Part shown: positions 15,240 through 24,832 of the stretch, piece by piece
Layout of the letters: every line of letters starts with the position of its first letter
Numbering within the stretch: position 1 is the first letter of the stretch
Assembly (NCBI RefSeq): GCF_946151075.1
Contig: NZ_OX267715.1
Coordinates: 1,465,881-1,529,880 of the forward strand
DNA: 64,000 nt
Direction of reading: 5' to 3'
Origin: Neobacillus sp. Marseille-Q6967
GTDB taxonomy: Bacteria; Bacillota; Bacilli; Bacillales; Cytobacillaceae
Position numbers and translations under genes: made by a program
The notes under the pieces: model-generated
The model's input: only the letters and a program-made list of their open reading frames with translations
Databases searched by the model: none
Told to the model about the DNA's origin: nothing

Positions 15240-16280
15240 TTACCCATTAACAACCTTCTTATCCTCGATAAAAAAAATAGCTTTAGAAGGTATTAATATT
15301 GTTATAAAAAGAACTAATGCAAGCATTGTACCGATCAAAGAAAATGTAATGCATACAAATTGTAATGAAAACCATTCAGCGAAAATTCCCAAAATGAGTG
15401 TAAATACAATCTGGATAATTCCTTGCAACATATCCGTTATACTTCCGAACCTACCCATAATTTCAACTGGTACACTATTTTGGAAAAAAGTTGAGTAACC
15501 TGTATTAGCAAACGCCATAAAGAAACCTAAAAAAACAAAAGATGCGGTCACTGTTATGAAGTTGAATGAGGAATAAAAAAAGAGATAACCAAGTGATGAA
15601 AAGAACATTCCTGCACCTAAATAATTTTTTAGCTGCACCTTCTTTGCTACCATTGAAGAAACAAACGATCCTGTTAATGCCCCGATCCAGTTATACTAAC
15701 GATTAGCCCGTAATCTCGATTTGACAATTCAAGGTTTTGTTTAATAAATGTAACTTCTTGCGAATCCGACGCAAATCCGATTAAAATCCCAACCTGAAAT
15801 AATAAGTAAACAAAAATGAAAAATTTAGGATTTATAACAAATTGTCTAACCGCCTTCCAATCATTCAAAAGTGTTTGCCAACGTATTGGGTCTCGAACAC
15901 TATTAGAATTTCCCTCTACATTAGGAAGGAGATAAATAAAGAACGCACAAATTAAAAATTAATTCCATTAATTACAATACATAGCTCTGTACCAACAAAC
16001 ATAATGTTCCTATAAAAGGAATTATACACACAAATACTCCTCGGAAAATGTCAATAAATATCATAAGTCTTCTTTTATTTGTTCTATCAATAACACTGCC
16101 AGACCAGGTATTAGTAAGTAATACGGCAATAGGTCTAATAATATAAAGTCCAGCAACTGCTGCGGTTGACTCTGTTAAATTTAAAATTGATATATTAAGT
16201 GCAATTAAATAAATCCAATTTCCTAAATATGAAATTCCAATTCCAGAAATTAAAAAAATAGGGTTCCTCCAAGAACTCAT
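15240..16280 (-). pseudogene. MFS transporter, multiply broken
   Basis: Three pieces in different frames make one major facilitator: N-terminal (15972-16280; SSWRNPIFLISGIGISYLGNW, and the loop motif GSVIDRTNKRRLM), central (about 15674-15960, continuing upstream of its first ATG as FLICAFFIYLLPNVEGN) and C-terminal (15240 to about 15680; ending IEDKKVVNG). Between N-terminal and central parts some 60 residues are missing, so an internal deletion at about 15965 accompanies at least one frameshift near 15690. It resembles macrolide-efflux-type exporters of Bacillus. Not functional as it stands. Confidence 0.85.
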
Positions 16281-16377
16281 TTATTCACCCTTTTCTTTCC
16301 ATTTCTTAAATTATACCAATAATTAAAGTTAAAAGGGGTTAAAATAAGAATTTTCAAAAAATATCAACCGACTTATT

Positions 16378-16460
16378 CTTATTAAACTAAACTGCCACGT
16401 TAGCTCAACAAAAAAAGAGGATCACCGCAGCAACCCTTCCTGAACTTAAGCACTAATTAG
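16378..16460 (-). repeat. A-T-B element, full copy
   Basis: Box B taaactaaactgccacgttagctcaaca, T GGATCACCGCAGCAACCC, box A gaacttaagcactaattagtttcc, which overlaps the stop codon of the gene at 16457. Confidence 0.85.
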
Positions 16461-16738
16461 TTTCCTTTCCCCTTAAGTAGTTTTATTAATCTCCAATAAA
16501 ACACGATAGCAAATGATAATGGAAGTAAAGTCAACCACTTAAAGGTGGTAGCAAATTCATTTAATTCTTGTGTTGAAGAACCACTACCAATAGTAAAGTT
16601 AAGTACGTTTACAGGAAAAGTATCCATTTCTTTAGGCAAAATAACGTTTTCGTAAGAAATACCTGCATCCCAAAAATGCACAGTCAAAATACTACTTAGA
16701 ATACAAAACACTAAAAATATCCACCCTTTAAATTGCAT
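16457..16738 (-). CDS. Small two-TM hypothetical protein
   Basis: 93 aa with one membrane span at each end (GWIFLVFCILSSILTV near residues 5-20; WLTLLPLSFAIVFYW near 68-82) and an extracellular-looking Ser/Thr-rich loop (FTIGSGSSTQ). C-terminus basic (KLLKGKGN). No family recognised. ATG at 16736-16738 with a weak upstream site (TTGTGGAATAA). Its TAA overlaps box A of an A-T-B element, an extreme case of the usual adjacency. Confidence 0.65.
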   Translation of the reverse strand: MQFKGWIFLVFCILSSILTVHFWDAGISYENVILPKEMDTFPVNVLNFTIGSGSSTQELNEFATTFKWLTLLPLSFAIVFYWRLIKLLKGKGN

Positions 16739-16767
16739 TTATTCCACAAGATTACGGAAAATTCCTT

Positions 16768-16852
16768 CTTCAACTGCTAACCTGCTTACGTTTGTTGATC
16801 AAGAAAAGGGGTAATTAGCACCTCCTTGCACCCCGTTTGTTTAAAAAAATTC
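16768..16852 (-). repeat. A-T-B element, degenerate
   Basis: Box B caactgctaacctgcttacgtttgttgatcaag, T GGGGTAATTAGCACCTCC weak, box A cttgcaccccgtttgttta. Confidence 0.7.
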
Positions 16853-16968
16853 AACTTCTTTCATTTCTTTCATCCCAACATTTTGAGCAGCTTTTATAGC
16901 TTTTTAGGATGATCTCCGTTCGTTGAAATAGGTAGAAGAAATAATATCCGTTGTTTCTCAAATATTAA

Positions 16969-17460
16969 TTAGTCTTCAGTTCCTAATATATCTGTATTTG
17001 GGGGAACATAACCCATCTGTCGTACCATAGCTACAATTTGTCCCTTATGATGAAATTCGTGAGTAATGGTATGCATAAGCAATTTACCTGGCGTAAAGGT
17101 AACTGTTTCTGGTGCTTCTCTCCAAGGAATCTTTCTCTGAATTGGCATATTTAATTGATTTCCGTGTAATTTAAATACCTCATTTACATAAGAATCCACC
17201 TGTTCAAAGTGTACTATTATATCGTCCAAATTGAATTTTAGCAGGTCTCCCTTTGGAGTAATCGGCTTCTTTGTTTTTAATAATACAAATGAGCCAAGCC
17301 AAGCAATATAACAATCTGCTATGTGTACCAATGAGTCTCGCACACTTTGCCAACCGTATCCATTTTGACGAGTAAAATCATTTGGTTCTAGTTCCCTACA
17401 AAAATCTAGCAGCGTTCCTCGAGTTTGTCGGACCCATTCATATTCGTTTTGATGGAACAT
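16969..17460 (-). CDS. DinB family protein
   Basis: About 163 aa four-helix-bundle protein of the DinB/YfiT superfamily. The metal-binding His residues are in DSLVHIADCY (helix 2) and HTITHEFHHKGQIVAMVRQMG (helix 4). Family members are metal-dependent thiol transferases (bacillithiol in Firmicutes) or of unknown role; the substrate here is not known. Start taken at the ATG (17458-17460) after AAGTGGGTG; a GTG three codons upstream is the alternative. A lone gene near A-T-B boxes. A second, decayed DinB-type fragment is at 18878. Confidence 0.85.
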   Translation of the reverse strand: MFHQNEYEWVRQTRGTLLDFCRELEPNDFTRQNGYGWQSVRDSLVHIADCYIAWLGSFVLLKTKKPITPKGDLLKFNLDDIIVHFEQVDSYVNEVFKLHGNQLNMPIQRKIPWREAPETVTFTPGKLLMHTITHEFHHKGQIVAMVRQMGYVPPNTDILGTED

Positions 17461-17516
17461 TCTATACACCCACTTTCTTGGAATGATAATACATATTCTA
17501 GATATGTAAAATTAAA

Positions 17517-17552
17517 CCTTCTTCAGCTAACCTGCCCGTTAGTTAAATAACA
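17517..17552 (-). repeat. A-T-B element, box B only
   Basis: ttcagctaacctgcccgttagttaaataac; no T or box A. The following 170 bases up to 17726 hold nothing I can assign. Confidence 0.65.
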
Positions 17553-17726
17553 AAATCAATTTCTACTAAAGATTGAACCTACTAATGATAGGTTTCTCCT
17601 TTACTAGCCTAATTGCGGTTTTATTTATTTTATAAATATTACAATTAAATAAATGACATAAAACTGGATGTACGATCTTGTCTTACTTTATATTTTCCAA
17701 TTTAATGTGAGGGAGCATCTTACTTG

Positions 17727-18098
17727 CTATAAATTGCGAATCATTTCCTTTATTTCATCACGTTTTTGAATGGTTGTATCGTTTTTATTTGGGAAAATCG
17801 CTGTGGCACCACCGTCATTTTCAATATCAACTAGTAAATCGTCTAAAAAATTCGAAAGTGGTATGTTGAACGCTTCGTATGACTCATCTATATTGGCAGC
17901 CTCCATTTCAGCAAAACTTCGACTTGGCCAAACAGGTAGTAAAAATGGATAGTCTCCATCATCATCTTCTAATAATAATAAGTCGCCATTTTCGTCGCGT
18001 AGTAACCACACCTGTTCATCCGTTGCAACCATACCATAAAAATATGCAAGTCGCTTTTCAGCAGGACGGTTTAAAATAAATCGTTTAATTAATTTCAT
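17727..18098 (-). CDS. DUF2750 domain protein
   Basis: 123 aa single-domain DUF2750: RLAYFYGMVATDEQVWLLRDENG, then LPVWPSRSFAEM, and IPLSNFLDDLLVDIENDGG. The function of the family is unknown; it is common in accessory regions. Start taken at the ATG at 18096-18098, where AAAGGA lies nine bases upstream; upstream in-frame ATGs (one only three codons away) are too near that site. No membrane or signal segment. Confidence 0.82.
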   Translation of the reverse strand: MKLIKRFILNRPAEKRLAYFYGMVATDEQVWLLRDENGDLLLLEDDDGDYPFLLPVWPSRSFAEMEAANIDESYEAFNIPLSNFLDDLLVDIENDGGATAIFPNKNDTTIQKRDEIKEMIRNL

Positions 18099-18187
18099 AT
18101 ATGTCATTCCTTTACGATAATTATTAAAAAAGCATACCAAGTAAAATAGAAAGTTATTATATTTTTAAGGAGAATTATACCATTTCT

Positions 18188-18296
18188 TCATCAAATAAAC
18201 TGCTTTGTTAGTACAATAAGAAAAGCTGCCACAATGACAGCTCCGTTCTTCAACTCTTGCACCCTTTAGTTTAAGTACAATATTTCACAATCAATC
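18188..18296 (-). repeat. A-T-B element, full copy
   Basis: Box B taaactgctttgttagtacaataag, T AGCTGCCACAATGACAGCT, box A cttcaactcttgcaccctttagtttaag, tail tttcacaatc. Confidence 0.88.
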
Positions 18297-18415
18297 ATGT
18301 GAAGTAAGAAAGAAGGCAACCAACATACTAGAATTTTTAAAATTAGATAACCTCCATAAGATTCACCAGCAATTAAGTGAGATTTATTAAGTATATATAT
18401 AGTAATGTTTGTCAC

Positions 18416-18748
18416 TTACTTTGTTTTAGTTAACATATAGCTTTGTTTAATCATTTCATATATATCTTCTACTGGAACAGTACCGTCAAGAATTATAGAA
18501 TTCCAATGGTCCTTATTTAGATGGAATCCCGGAACTACAGAAGTGTATAACTTACGCCAGAAGTCCAGAAAACCGGGTTCACACTTTACATTGATCCAAA
18601 TATGACCTTCTTTTTCAAAAATCCATGCAAACACTTTCTTATTTGCTACGTGTCGCATCAATGTCCAATTCTTATCACGAAACGGATAATCTTCATATGT
18701 ATTCCCGATCCCCAAACAGTAACCGATAGCTTCCTCTCTATTTTTCAT
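18416..18748 (-). CDS. MmcQ/YjbR family protein
   Basis: 110 aa with the compact CyaY-like YjbR fold: YPFRDKNWTLMRH, KVFAWIFEKEGHIWINVKCEPG, and HWNSIILDGTVPVEDIYEMIKQSY. The family is described as DNA-binding with a double-wing, but its cellular role is unclear. ATG with AAGAGGTAAAC upstream. A lone gene with an A-T-B element about 120 bases after the stop. Confidence 0.85.
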   Translation of the reverse strand: MKNREEAIGYCLGIGNTYEDYPFRDKNWTLMRHVANKKVFAWIFEKEGHIWINVKCEPGFLDFWRKLYTSVVPGFHLNKDHWNSIILDGTVPVEDIYEMIKQSYMLTKTK

Positions 18749-18877
18749 GTTTACCTCTTATCTAACAAAATAACTTGTTATTTTTGAGCTTCGTTCGCTT
18801 CAAGCTAGTGGTTTCCTTTCAGCATAAACAATCCTCAGAAATATGGTCGTGCGGTTCTTTCTCTAACAAGAATGGTT

Positions 18878-19083
18878 TTATTTCTTTTTCTTGGGGAACG
18901 TCATTGTTACATATTGATCGCTTAAGCGAGCTTTAACTATATAGAAGATTTGCCCCACGTGTTCTAACAAATGAGCAAGCATTTGCAGACAGTCCAGAAC
19001 GGTCGCTTCTTTGTTCAATGCACTTTGTGTTGGCGGACTTTCCAAGTATGGTTGTTTTAAAAAGTCCAGTTCCGACAGTCCTT
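18878..19083 (-). pseudogene. C-terminal fragment of a DinB-superfamily (DUF1572-like) gene
   Basis: A frame lacking a start codon runs from about 19083 to TAA at 18878-18880: LSELDFLKQPYLESPPTQSA, then LEHVGQIFYIVKARLSDQY and VTMTFPKKKK. The HVGQIxYI motif followed by a PKxK tail is typical of the last helix of DUF1572/DinB-like proteins. The N-terminal half is missing. Confidence 0.6.
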
Positions 19084-19138
19084 AAGCGGAAGCCTTAGAA
19101 GAGAATTTTATACAAAATACTTTTAAAGATAAAATGGC

Positions 19139-19209
19139 ACAAGGCAACGGATAATTCCGCTGCCTTTCACTATTGCACCCTTATAGTTTAAGTAGAAACC
19201 TTCAGAATC
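19139..19209 (-). repeat. A-T-B element, T + box A
   Basis: T AAGGCAACGGataattCCGCTGCCTT (19141-19167), box A attgcacccttatagtttaag, tail accttcagaatc. Confidence 0.75.
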
Positions 19210-19385
19210 TCTTCTGAAATTTTCCATTCCATAATCTGGTATAATATAAAAAGACTCCTTCTTATTAAAGAAAAGCGCTCTTTTGCTGAATAAAATTTAA
19301 TCCTAATTCAATTGTTCCTTGACATCTTTTACATATGAAAGGCTTTATCCATATTAGGTAAAACCTCTGTTACCTTTAATTTATA

Positions 19386-19886
19386 TTAAAATGACGGATA
19401 TCTAATTTTTCCTGTTTCTACTAATTCCTTCAAACCTAAAAACATATAATGCCAACCTTGTTCGGTCTCTTTTTTCCAATCTTCATGTGCTTTTTCAATA
19501 TCTTCTGTAGTCCAACCTTCTTCATGGGTCACGTTAATTTCTTGTGTGAAGATCATTTCACAGCCTGATTCAAGCGGTTCGATCTCCACTGTAATGTCGT
19601 CCTCTAAATCACTAAATTGAGGCATTTTGAATGTGAAAACGAGTTTCGTTGGTGAATCCACCACTTTGTATTCTCCAATAGCTCGATAATCTTTCCCATT
19701 TCGATGATCCACAATTTCCCATGTTCCGCCGACACGAGGATTACTCTCTGCCACTTTATTCGTATGTTCCATGGTGAACATCCATTTTTTAAGCATTTCT
19801 GCGTTAGTCCATGCGTCAAACATTTTTTCTGCTAGAACATCAAATTTGCGTTTCATTTTAAGAGTTGTTATTGATGTTTTTGTCAT
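19386..19886 (-). CDS. SRPBCC (AHSA1-like) domain protein
   Basis: About 166 aa with a START/Bet-v1-like hydrophobic cavity fold: LKMKRKFDVLAEKMFDAWTNAEMLKKWM at the start, GGTWEIVDHRNGKDYRAIGEY, and the C-terminal helix WKKETEQGWHYMFLGLKELVE. Such proteins bind lipophilic ligands or act with ArsR regulators; no regulator is adjacent here. Start taken at the ATG at 19884-19886, seven bases after AGAGGATGG; an ATG seven codons upstream has no site. No terminator is evident directly after it. Confidence 0.83.
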   Translation of the reverse strand: MTKTSITTLKMKRKFDVLAEKMFDAWTNAEMLKKWMFTMEHTNKVAESNPRVGGTWEIVDHRNGKDYRAIGEYKVVDSPTKLVFTFKMPQFSDLEDDITVEIEPLESGCEMIFTQEINVTHEEGWTTEDIEKAHEDWKKETEQGWHYMFLGLKELVETGKIRYPSF

Positions 19887-20316
19887 GCAAACCATCCTCT
19901 TCAACAATCATTATTCTGTTGATTCATTATTTAGATTTTCACTACTTGAAACGTTGTTCCTTTTAAAACGAAAGTGGTCAATCCAAAATCAGTATACCCA
20001 ATATAGGATAATTTTACAAAGTAAAATCCTTCACAATAGAAGCTACTTTCAGTTTTTCCCATTTATTTGTTCCAATATGATTATTTGTTATATACGGTAA
20101 ATATTTTTTATTACATAAAATGGTCCTATTCATTAAAGAAAGAACGCGTTCTTATTCTTGAATTGCGCCTATTTGTGGAATATTGAAAAAAGTGTCCATC
20201 CATTTTTGGACAGCCCCCTTTCCGCTAATTATAAAATTTCTAGTAAAACTCTTTATCATTACATTGGTCACTTCAGAATGTTACCATCTATTATTGAACA
20301 CAAGTAAAACACCGCT

Positions 20317-20362
20317 CTTCAACTAAACTGCCCGTTAGTAGAATTAGAAAAAAGGTTGCATT
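20317..20362 (-). repeat. A-T-B element, box B
   Basis: TTCAACTAAA, CTGCCC, GTTAGTAGAA then ttagaaaaaaggttgca; T and box A lost. Confidence 0.75.
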
Positions 20363-20445
20363 TTGTAAAAGAAATACAAATATATTAGGAAATTCACAAG
20401 TTATATGCTACACTTTGTTTACCATTTGATTTACTGTTTTAAAGT

Positions 20446-20480
20446 AACCTACTCATTCTTGAGTGGGTTTTTTTGTTTTT
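20446..20480 (+). terminator. Intrinsic terminator, plus strand
   Basis: AACCTACTCA, TTCT, TGAGTGGGTTTTTTTG. No plus-strand gene precedes it, so it may end a small unannotated RNA or a lost gene. Confidence 0.65.
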
Positions 20481-20494
20481 AATGAAACATAAAA

Positions 20495-20520
20495 AACAGA
20501 CTCTAAAATTAGAGTCTGTT
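20495..20520 (-). terminator. Intrinsic terminator of the cold-shock gene
   Basis: AACAGACTCTAA, AA, TTAGAGTCTGTT followed by TTTTATG on the minus strand, 17 bases after the stop. Confidence 0.85.
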
Positions 20521-20536
20521 AATATTGTTCTTATAA

Positions 20537-20737
20537 TTAAGCTTTATGTACGTTAGCTGCTTGTGCACCACGTTGACCTTGCTCAACGTCAAAAGTAACT
20601 GCTTGTCCTTCTTCTAAAGTTTTGAAACCTTCGCCTTGGATAGCTGAGAAATGAACGAATACATCTTCTCCGCCTTCACGTTCGATGAATCCGAAGCCTT
20701 TTTCGCTGTTAAACCATTTTACTTTACCGTTTTCCAT
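20537..20737 (-). CDS. Cold-shock protein (CspA family)
   Basis: 66 aa single cold-shock domain, closest in pattern to B. subtilis CspC/CspB: RNP1 KGFGFIE and RNP2 VFVHFSAI are intact, with [13 protein letters not shown] at the end. It binds single-stranded RNA and DNA and acts as an RNA chaperone. AGGAGGCAACTAAA precedes the ATG. The 150 or so bases upstream lack genes and could hold the long 5' leader typical of csp mRNAs, where regulation by temperature occurs; that is inference. Own terminator downstream. Confidence 0.95.
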   Translation of the reverse strand: MENGKVKWFNSEKGFGFIEREGGEDVFVHFSAIQGEGFKTLEEGQAVTFDVEQGQRGAQAANVHKA

Positions 20738-20949
20738 TTTAGTTGCCTCCTAGCGTGTAAATACACACAATGTATTACTATTCTTGCTCTCAGTGATCAT
20801 TAGACTATAAGTTGTACTTAGACTATCCTTTACACCGAACAAAAATAATTCATCATTAGAATAACATTCATTGTAAGTGCTTTCAAGCATTATTGGATAA
20901 TCGAATTACAGCCACTCCTTTTATATTGTTGAACTTAATGTGGGTTAGT

Positions 20950-21042
20950 CCTTATCCAATTAAACTGCTTCGTTAGTGGAACAAGAAAAGCTGCCACAAT
21001 GACAACTCCGATCTTAAACTCTTGCACCCGTTAGTTGAATAA
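20950..21042 (-). repeat. A-T-B element, full copy
   Basis: Box B ttaaactgcttcgttagtggaacaag, T AGCTGCCACAATGACAACT, box A cttaaactcttgcacccgttagttgaataa ending exactly at the stop codon of the gene at 21043. Confidence 0.88.
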
Positions 21043-22347
21043 CTATGATTCCTTAAAAGCTATATATTTATTATCATTACAGTCTTTATACTCTACACTT
21101 TCTATCTTGCCTAAAGATGAATAATGGAATATGAGTTGCTCATTTATCATTTCGGTTAAAAAAATTGTTTTTAATGAATTGTGGCTAACTGGCACAAGTT
21201 TAAATTTATATAATACACCGTACCTCTTTGGAACAGTTATATATAGGTCGTCATTTTTAATAGTGATGTCTAAAAATTTATTTCTATCATTTTCAATTAA
21301 ATACTTCCCAGCAATAACTTCAGTGTTTGTAAAATCTATGGATACAGAAGGTAGAGGTAATGAAACATTAACATCAAAAATGACTTTAGCAATTTCTTTT
21401 GTTAAATGTGTTACAGGTGTAACATTCATATTACTTAGGAAGATAATAGTAACTTGTTCATCAACAAACCTTAGAAAATCGCTAAAAAACCCACTAATAT
21501 CACCGAAATGGTGTACACATTTTCTACCCAACATTTCAGATACCATCCAACCACAAGCGTATGAACTTAGATTTAAAGTAAACATTTTCTCCGTTAGTTC
21601 TTTATTAAGGAGTTGGGAGGATTTTAGAGCCTTATCCCAAAGGAATAAATCCTCTGTTGTAGAATATAAACCATATGCTCCTAATGGAAATGATAAGTCT
21701 GCGTATGCGGGGTGAACTGGGTTTTCCCAGAATGAATAACCTGCGGCTAAATTTGGAACAACCTTTATTCCATCATCACAGCCAGTGTTATACATTCCCA
21801 AAGGACGGCATATTTTTTCTTGTATGTAATCTGAATATGACATATTAGATACAGTTTCGATAATAGCTGTTAGCAATGCGTACCCTGAGTTTGAGTATTC
21901 AAATCTACTTCCAGGTTCGAATCTCAATTCGAGATTCTTAAATGAATCAATAAGTTGATTCAAAGTCGAAGGGAGTCTCATCGAAGTTGACCAAAAATCT
22001 GGAAAACTTGTGTAATTAGGTATTCCTGAAGTATTAGTTAAGCAGTGGTAAATTGTAATTTTTTCACCTTGTGGATAATTAGGTAGATACTTACCTATAC
22101 AATCATAAATATTCAATTTTTTCTTGTCATGTAATTGAAAAATGGCAAAAGCAGTAAAAGCCTTTGTAATGGAACCGATACGGAATTTAGTTGAAGGTTT
22201 ATTTGGTACTTTATGCTCCAGATTAGCCATTCCAAAACCTTTGTTTAATAGAATATTTTCATTAGAAGCAATTAACATTGAACCATTCAAATAACCATTT
22301 CCTTCGTACCTTTCTACAAATTTACCTATCCGTTTTTCTGCTGTCAT
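21043..22347 (-). CDS. Serine hydrolase, class C beta-lactamase fold
   Basis: 434 aa. The serine-penicillin-recognising motifs are present: SxxK in FRIGSITKAFTAF (near residue 58), YxN in FEYSNSGYALL, and a third-motif candidate in VHHFGDISGF. No signal peptide, so it is probably an intracellular esterase or peptidase rather than a true beta-lactamase. Residues after about 330 form a separate C-terminal beta domain as in AmpH/EstB-like proteins. ATG or upstream site aaggggggattattac. Box A of an A-T-B element abuts the stop codon. Confidence 0.85.
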   Translation of the reverse strand: MTAEKRIGKFVERYEGNGYLNGSMLIASNENILLNKGFGMANLEHKVPNKPSTKFRIGSITKAFTAFAIFQLHDKKKLNIYDCIGKYLPNYPQGEKITIYHCLTNTSGIPNYTSFPDFWSTSMRLPSTLNQLIDSFKNLELRFEPGSRFEYSNSGYALLTAIIETVSNMSYSDYIQEKICRPLGMYNTGCDDGIKVVPNLAAGYSFWENPVHPAYADLSFPLGAYGLYSTTEDLFLWDKALKSSQLLNKELTEKMFTLNLSSYACGWMVSEMLGRKCVHHFGDISGFFSDFLRFVDEQVTIIFLSNMNVTPVTHLTKEIAKVIFDVNVSLPLPSVSIDFTNTEVIAGKYLIENDRNKFLDITIKNDDLYITVPKRYGVLYKFKLVPVSHNSLKTIFLTEMINEQLIFHYSSLGKIESVEYKDCNDNKYIAFKES

Positions 22348-22836
22348 GTAATAATCCCCCCTTAATTCCCTAAAAGTCTTTATTATTATTCGATAAAAAA
22401 TTTATCATACCTTCTTAAACTAATCTCCCTCTATATAGAAAGGAAAATCTCTCGATTTCTCTTGTTTTCTCCAAATTACGTAGTAGTCCGTTTTAAAATT
22501 CATTTGCAGTTTGGAATAAAGGTGTATTCAAGGATAATTTTAGGGGCAAAGTGAAAAAACGACTTATAGCTACCAAACCACCCTTACCCAAAAGATGGAT
22601 AAAAAGTTAAAGTTTGGTCGCACTGGTGGATCTCCACATTTCTCATGGAGGTCAACCCTCCCATTTCTCACAGAGTCTTTGCTCCAAAATTCCTTCGTCC
22701 AACCTTTCCATGAGGTGGATGTCAGTCATGCTGCCCGACAGGGTCCTTGCCCGTATTTTAGTTGTTTTACTGACTAATCCGAGCTTCAAATGTTTAAAAC
22801 AATTAACCTACTAATTTATATCAAATCAAAAGTATA
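22348..22836 (-). other. Noncoding tail of the IS110-type element
   Basis: No gene. From about 22560 to 22790 the sequence is GC-richer than its flanks and hairpin-rich (CTCCA tgagaaatg TGGAG on the minus strand). It directly follows the decayed IS110-family transposase and is probably its right-end noncoding region; in IS1111-group elements this is where the guide (bridge) RNA lies. Confidence 0.4.
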
Positions 22837-24045
22837 TTAAGCTGCTATCTGTAATACCGCCATATGAGGAATGTCCTTTAACATACGTTCTTCACTAAAT
22901 TCGCATTGGTTTTTACCGATGGTAAACAGAATTCGTATAAGCTTGTTACATATCGCAATCAGCGATTGCATCTATTTTAAAGGATTATTAGGGCGTTTTG
23001 TAAAATGCTTTAAAAGCGGTATTTTTAGCGACCTAAGGCATTGCAACTCGAAAGAGGAGAGCTCGTAAAGTCTTCCGCCCTCTATTGGTAATTTTGGTTC
23101 GTCCTTTGTGTTTTCCAGATGTATTTTCCTTTAAACTAAGCCCAGATAATTTGATAATCTGCCTTGGGTGAGAGTAGTAACTTAAGTCTCCTACCTCTGA
23201 AAAAAATCCTGTAACCGTGTCTTTCCCTATTCCCTTAATTGCCAACATTTGTTCAAAGCCAGGAATTTGTTCAAGAAGTTTATCTATATTAGATTCCAGT
23301 TCTTCGAACTTTTCAATTATAAGTTCATATTTGTCTATTAAAGTGCGAAGCTCAAATTTAGCCATATCAGAACCCTCCCGAATGCCAATTGAAACCATTG
23401 TCACCTGCTTTAGTTCCTTTATTTTACTGAGTCCCACTGCACGTTTAACAGCTTTTCGAAGATGTTCAAGTATCTCTTGTTCGGAGAGATTAAACTTTAA
23501 AGACGGTCAGGAACTCTGGAAAATAACGATCTATCCAATTGTGGATGTGCCCTTGGACTGATTGAAGATCAACAGATAAGAGATCACGTATTTTTCTTGC
23601 CACTCGAAGTTCTGCATAAACTCCTTGCGGAATATTAGGTTCAGCATTTCTACCGTCTTTGACTAACTTTGCAATTACTCTTGCATCCTTTACATCATTT
23701 TTAGTTGGAGAATTATCATCCAACTCTTTACTTTTCTTTAAATGCATAGGATTAACAACTACTAATTAGATATTTTGTTCTTTTAGAAAGTGAGCTATAT
23801 TAAGCCACTAATGACCTGTTGGCCCTATTCCTACGATACTTTATCCAACTTATTTTGCTTCATTAACTGTTGAATCCAGGCTAAGAAATTATCAAAGCTT
23901 AATTTAGTATTTTCAAAGTAAAATGGTGCCGACTAAACCTCTAAAGTCTTGAGCTCTTGCTACATGCTTGAATTTAGCAATATCTACACCTATAATTAAT
24001 GTTTGAGAAGTAATTTGAGCAATCTTTATATTGGTTATTATTCAT
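22837..24045 (-). pseudogene. IS110-family transposase, decayed
   Basis: Pieces in order: an N-terminal part near 23900-24045 (IIGVDIAKFKHVARAQDFRG, the RuvC-like DEDD entry), a middle part 23490-23747 (DARVIAKLVKDGRNAEPNIP), a C-terminal part 23033-23437 with the Tnp_20 domain (IPGFEQMLAIKGIGKDTVTGF; then IKLSGLSLKENTSGKHKG), and a tail to TAA at 22837-22839 (KLIRILFTIGK). Several frameshifts and internal stops separate them, so it is inactive. The bases 24046-24125, including atggacactcc, probably belong to the left end. Confidence 0.85.
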
Positions 24046-24155
24046 TTAAATAGCCTCTTGGTATTTATGAATGTTGTCCTTTTTGCCGCCAAGCTATGGA
24101 CACTCCTATAATACCAAGGGGTTTTTTTACATTCAAACCTCATATTTCTTCATTA

Positions 24156-24255
24156 CAGGAATGCTGCCCGTTTGTCGAACAAGAAAAGGCTGCATTTGTA
24201 GCAGCCAGTTCTTTAAGGAACGCACCCTTTAGTTTAAGTACATAATTTCACAATC
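24156..24255 (-). repeat. A-T-B element, full copy
   Basis: Box B gctgcccgtttgtcgaacaag, T GGCTGCatttgtaGCAGCC, box A aacgcaccctttagtttaag, tail tttcacaatc. Followed by a weak gttgccatagcaac hairpin at about 24280. Confidence 0.88.
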
Positions 24256-24374
24256 TTTTACTTTCATAATAAAAAAGGGTTGCCATAGCAACCATAAGCG
24301 ATTCCAAAAAGACCTGCACTTTGTCCTTTTGATACTAGGAAGTTCTTCTACTATAGTTTGGTTTAGAAGCTATT

Positions 24375-24821
24375 TTAATTAATATATAAACGAATAAAAA
24401 ATCCAACACCTAATCCAGGAATCAAAGATATCATTGGAAGCCAAATAGGACCAAATGATATACCAAAAATGCTGTTTGGCAAGTACATAAGACCTATTGT
24501 GACAAAATACGCTCCAAAAGCAAATTGAAAAAATGATAAGCGAGGATTTTCCCCTTCCGCAAATTTATAGGCATCATACATAGCAAACATATGAACACAA
24601 GGATAAAACATAAGCCATTGGTGATCGACCACTGCTGCAGCTTCTTTTATTTTCCCAAGAAAACTAAACATGATAGCTTGGTTAAACAAACTGTTCACAT
24701 TAATAGTGAATTCTAAAATGATAAATAAAATTCCTTTAATAAGGTGACCATTTAACAGTTGACCAAAGCCCGGAAAAGCAACACTCCAGAGAATTGCTTC
24801 TAACTTATACGTTTTCTTCAT
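24375..24821 (-). CDS. Multi-TM membrane protein
   Basis: 148 aa, four to five hydrophobic spans. The AILWSVAFPGFGQLLNGHL opening, FTINVNSLFNQAIMFSFLGK and MFAMYDAYKF are conserved with the pseudogene at 2030-2599, defining a family present at least twice here. Similar small membrane proteins recur beside CBO0543 genes, as here, where the CBO0543 gene ends 11 bases upstream, so the two form an operon. Function unknown. ATG with AAAGGTTGATACT. Confidence 0.75.
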   Translation of the reverse strand: MKKTYKLEAILWSVAFPGFGQLLNGHLIKGILFIILEFTINVNSLFNQAIMFSFLGKIKEAAAVVDHQWLMFYPCVHMFAMYDAYKFAEGENPRLSFFQFAFGAYFVTIGLMYLPNSIFGISFGPIWLPMISLIPGLGVGFFIRLYIN

Positions 24822-24832
24822 AGTATCAACCT

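Noticed and set aside
20446..20480. Small RNA ending at a plus-strand terminator
   Set aside because: The terminator is real, but I could not identify a convincing promoter or conserved structure upstream, so no RNA gene is claimed.
22595..22814. Two overlapping plus-strand open frames of 60-66 aa
   Set aside because: No ribosome binding site and no family; the sequence is better explained as the noncoding end of the IS110 element.
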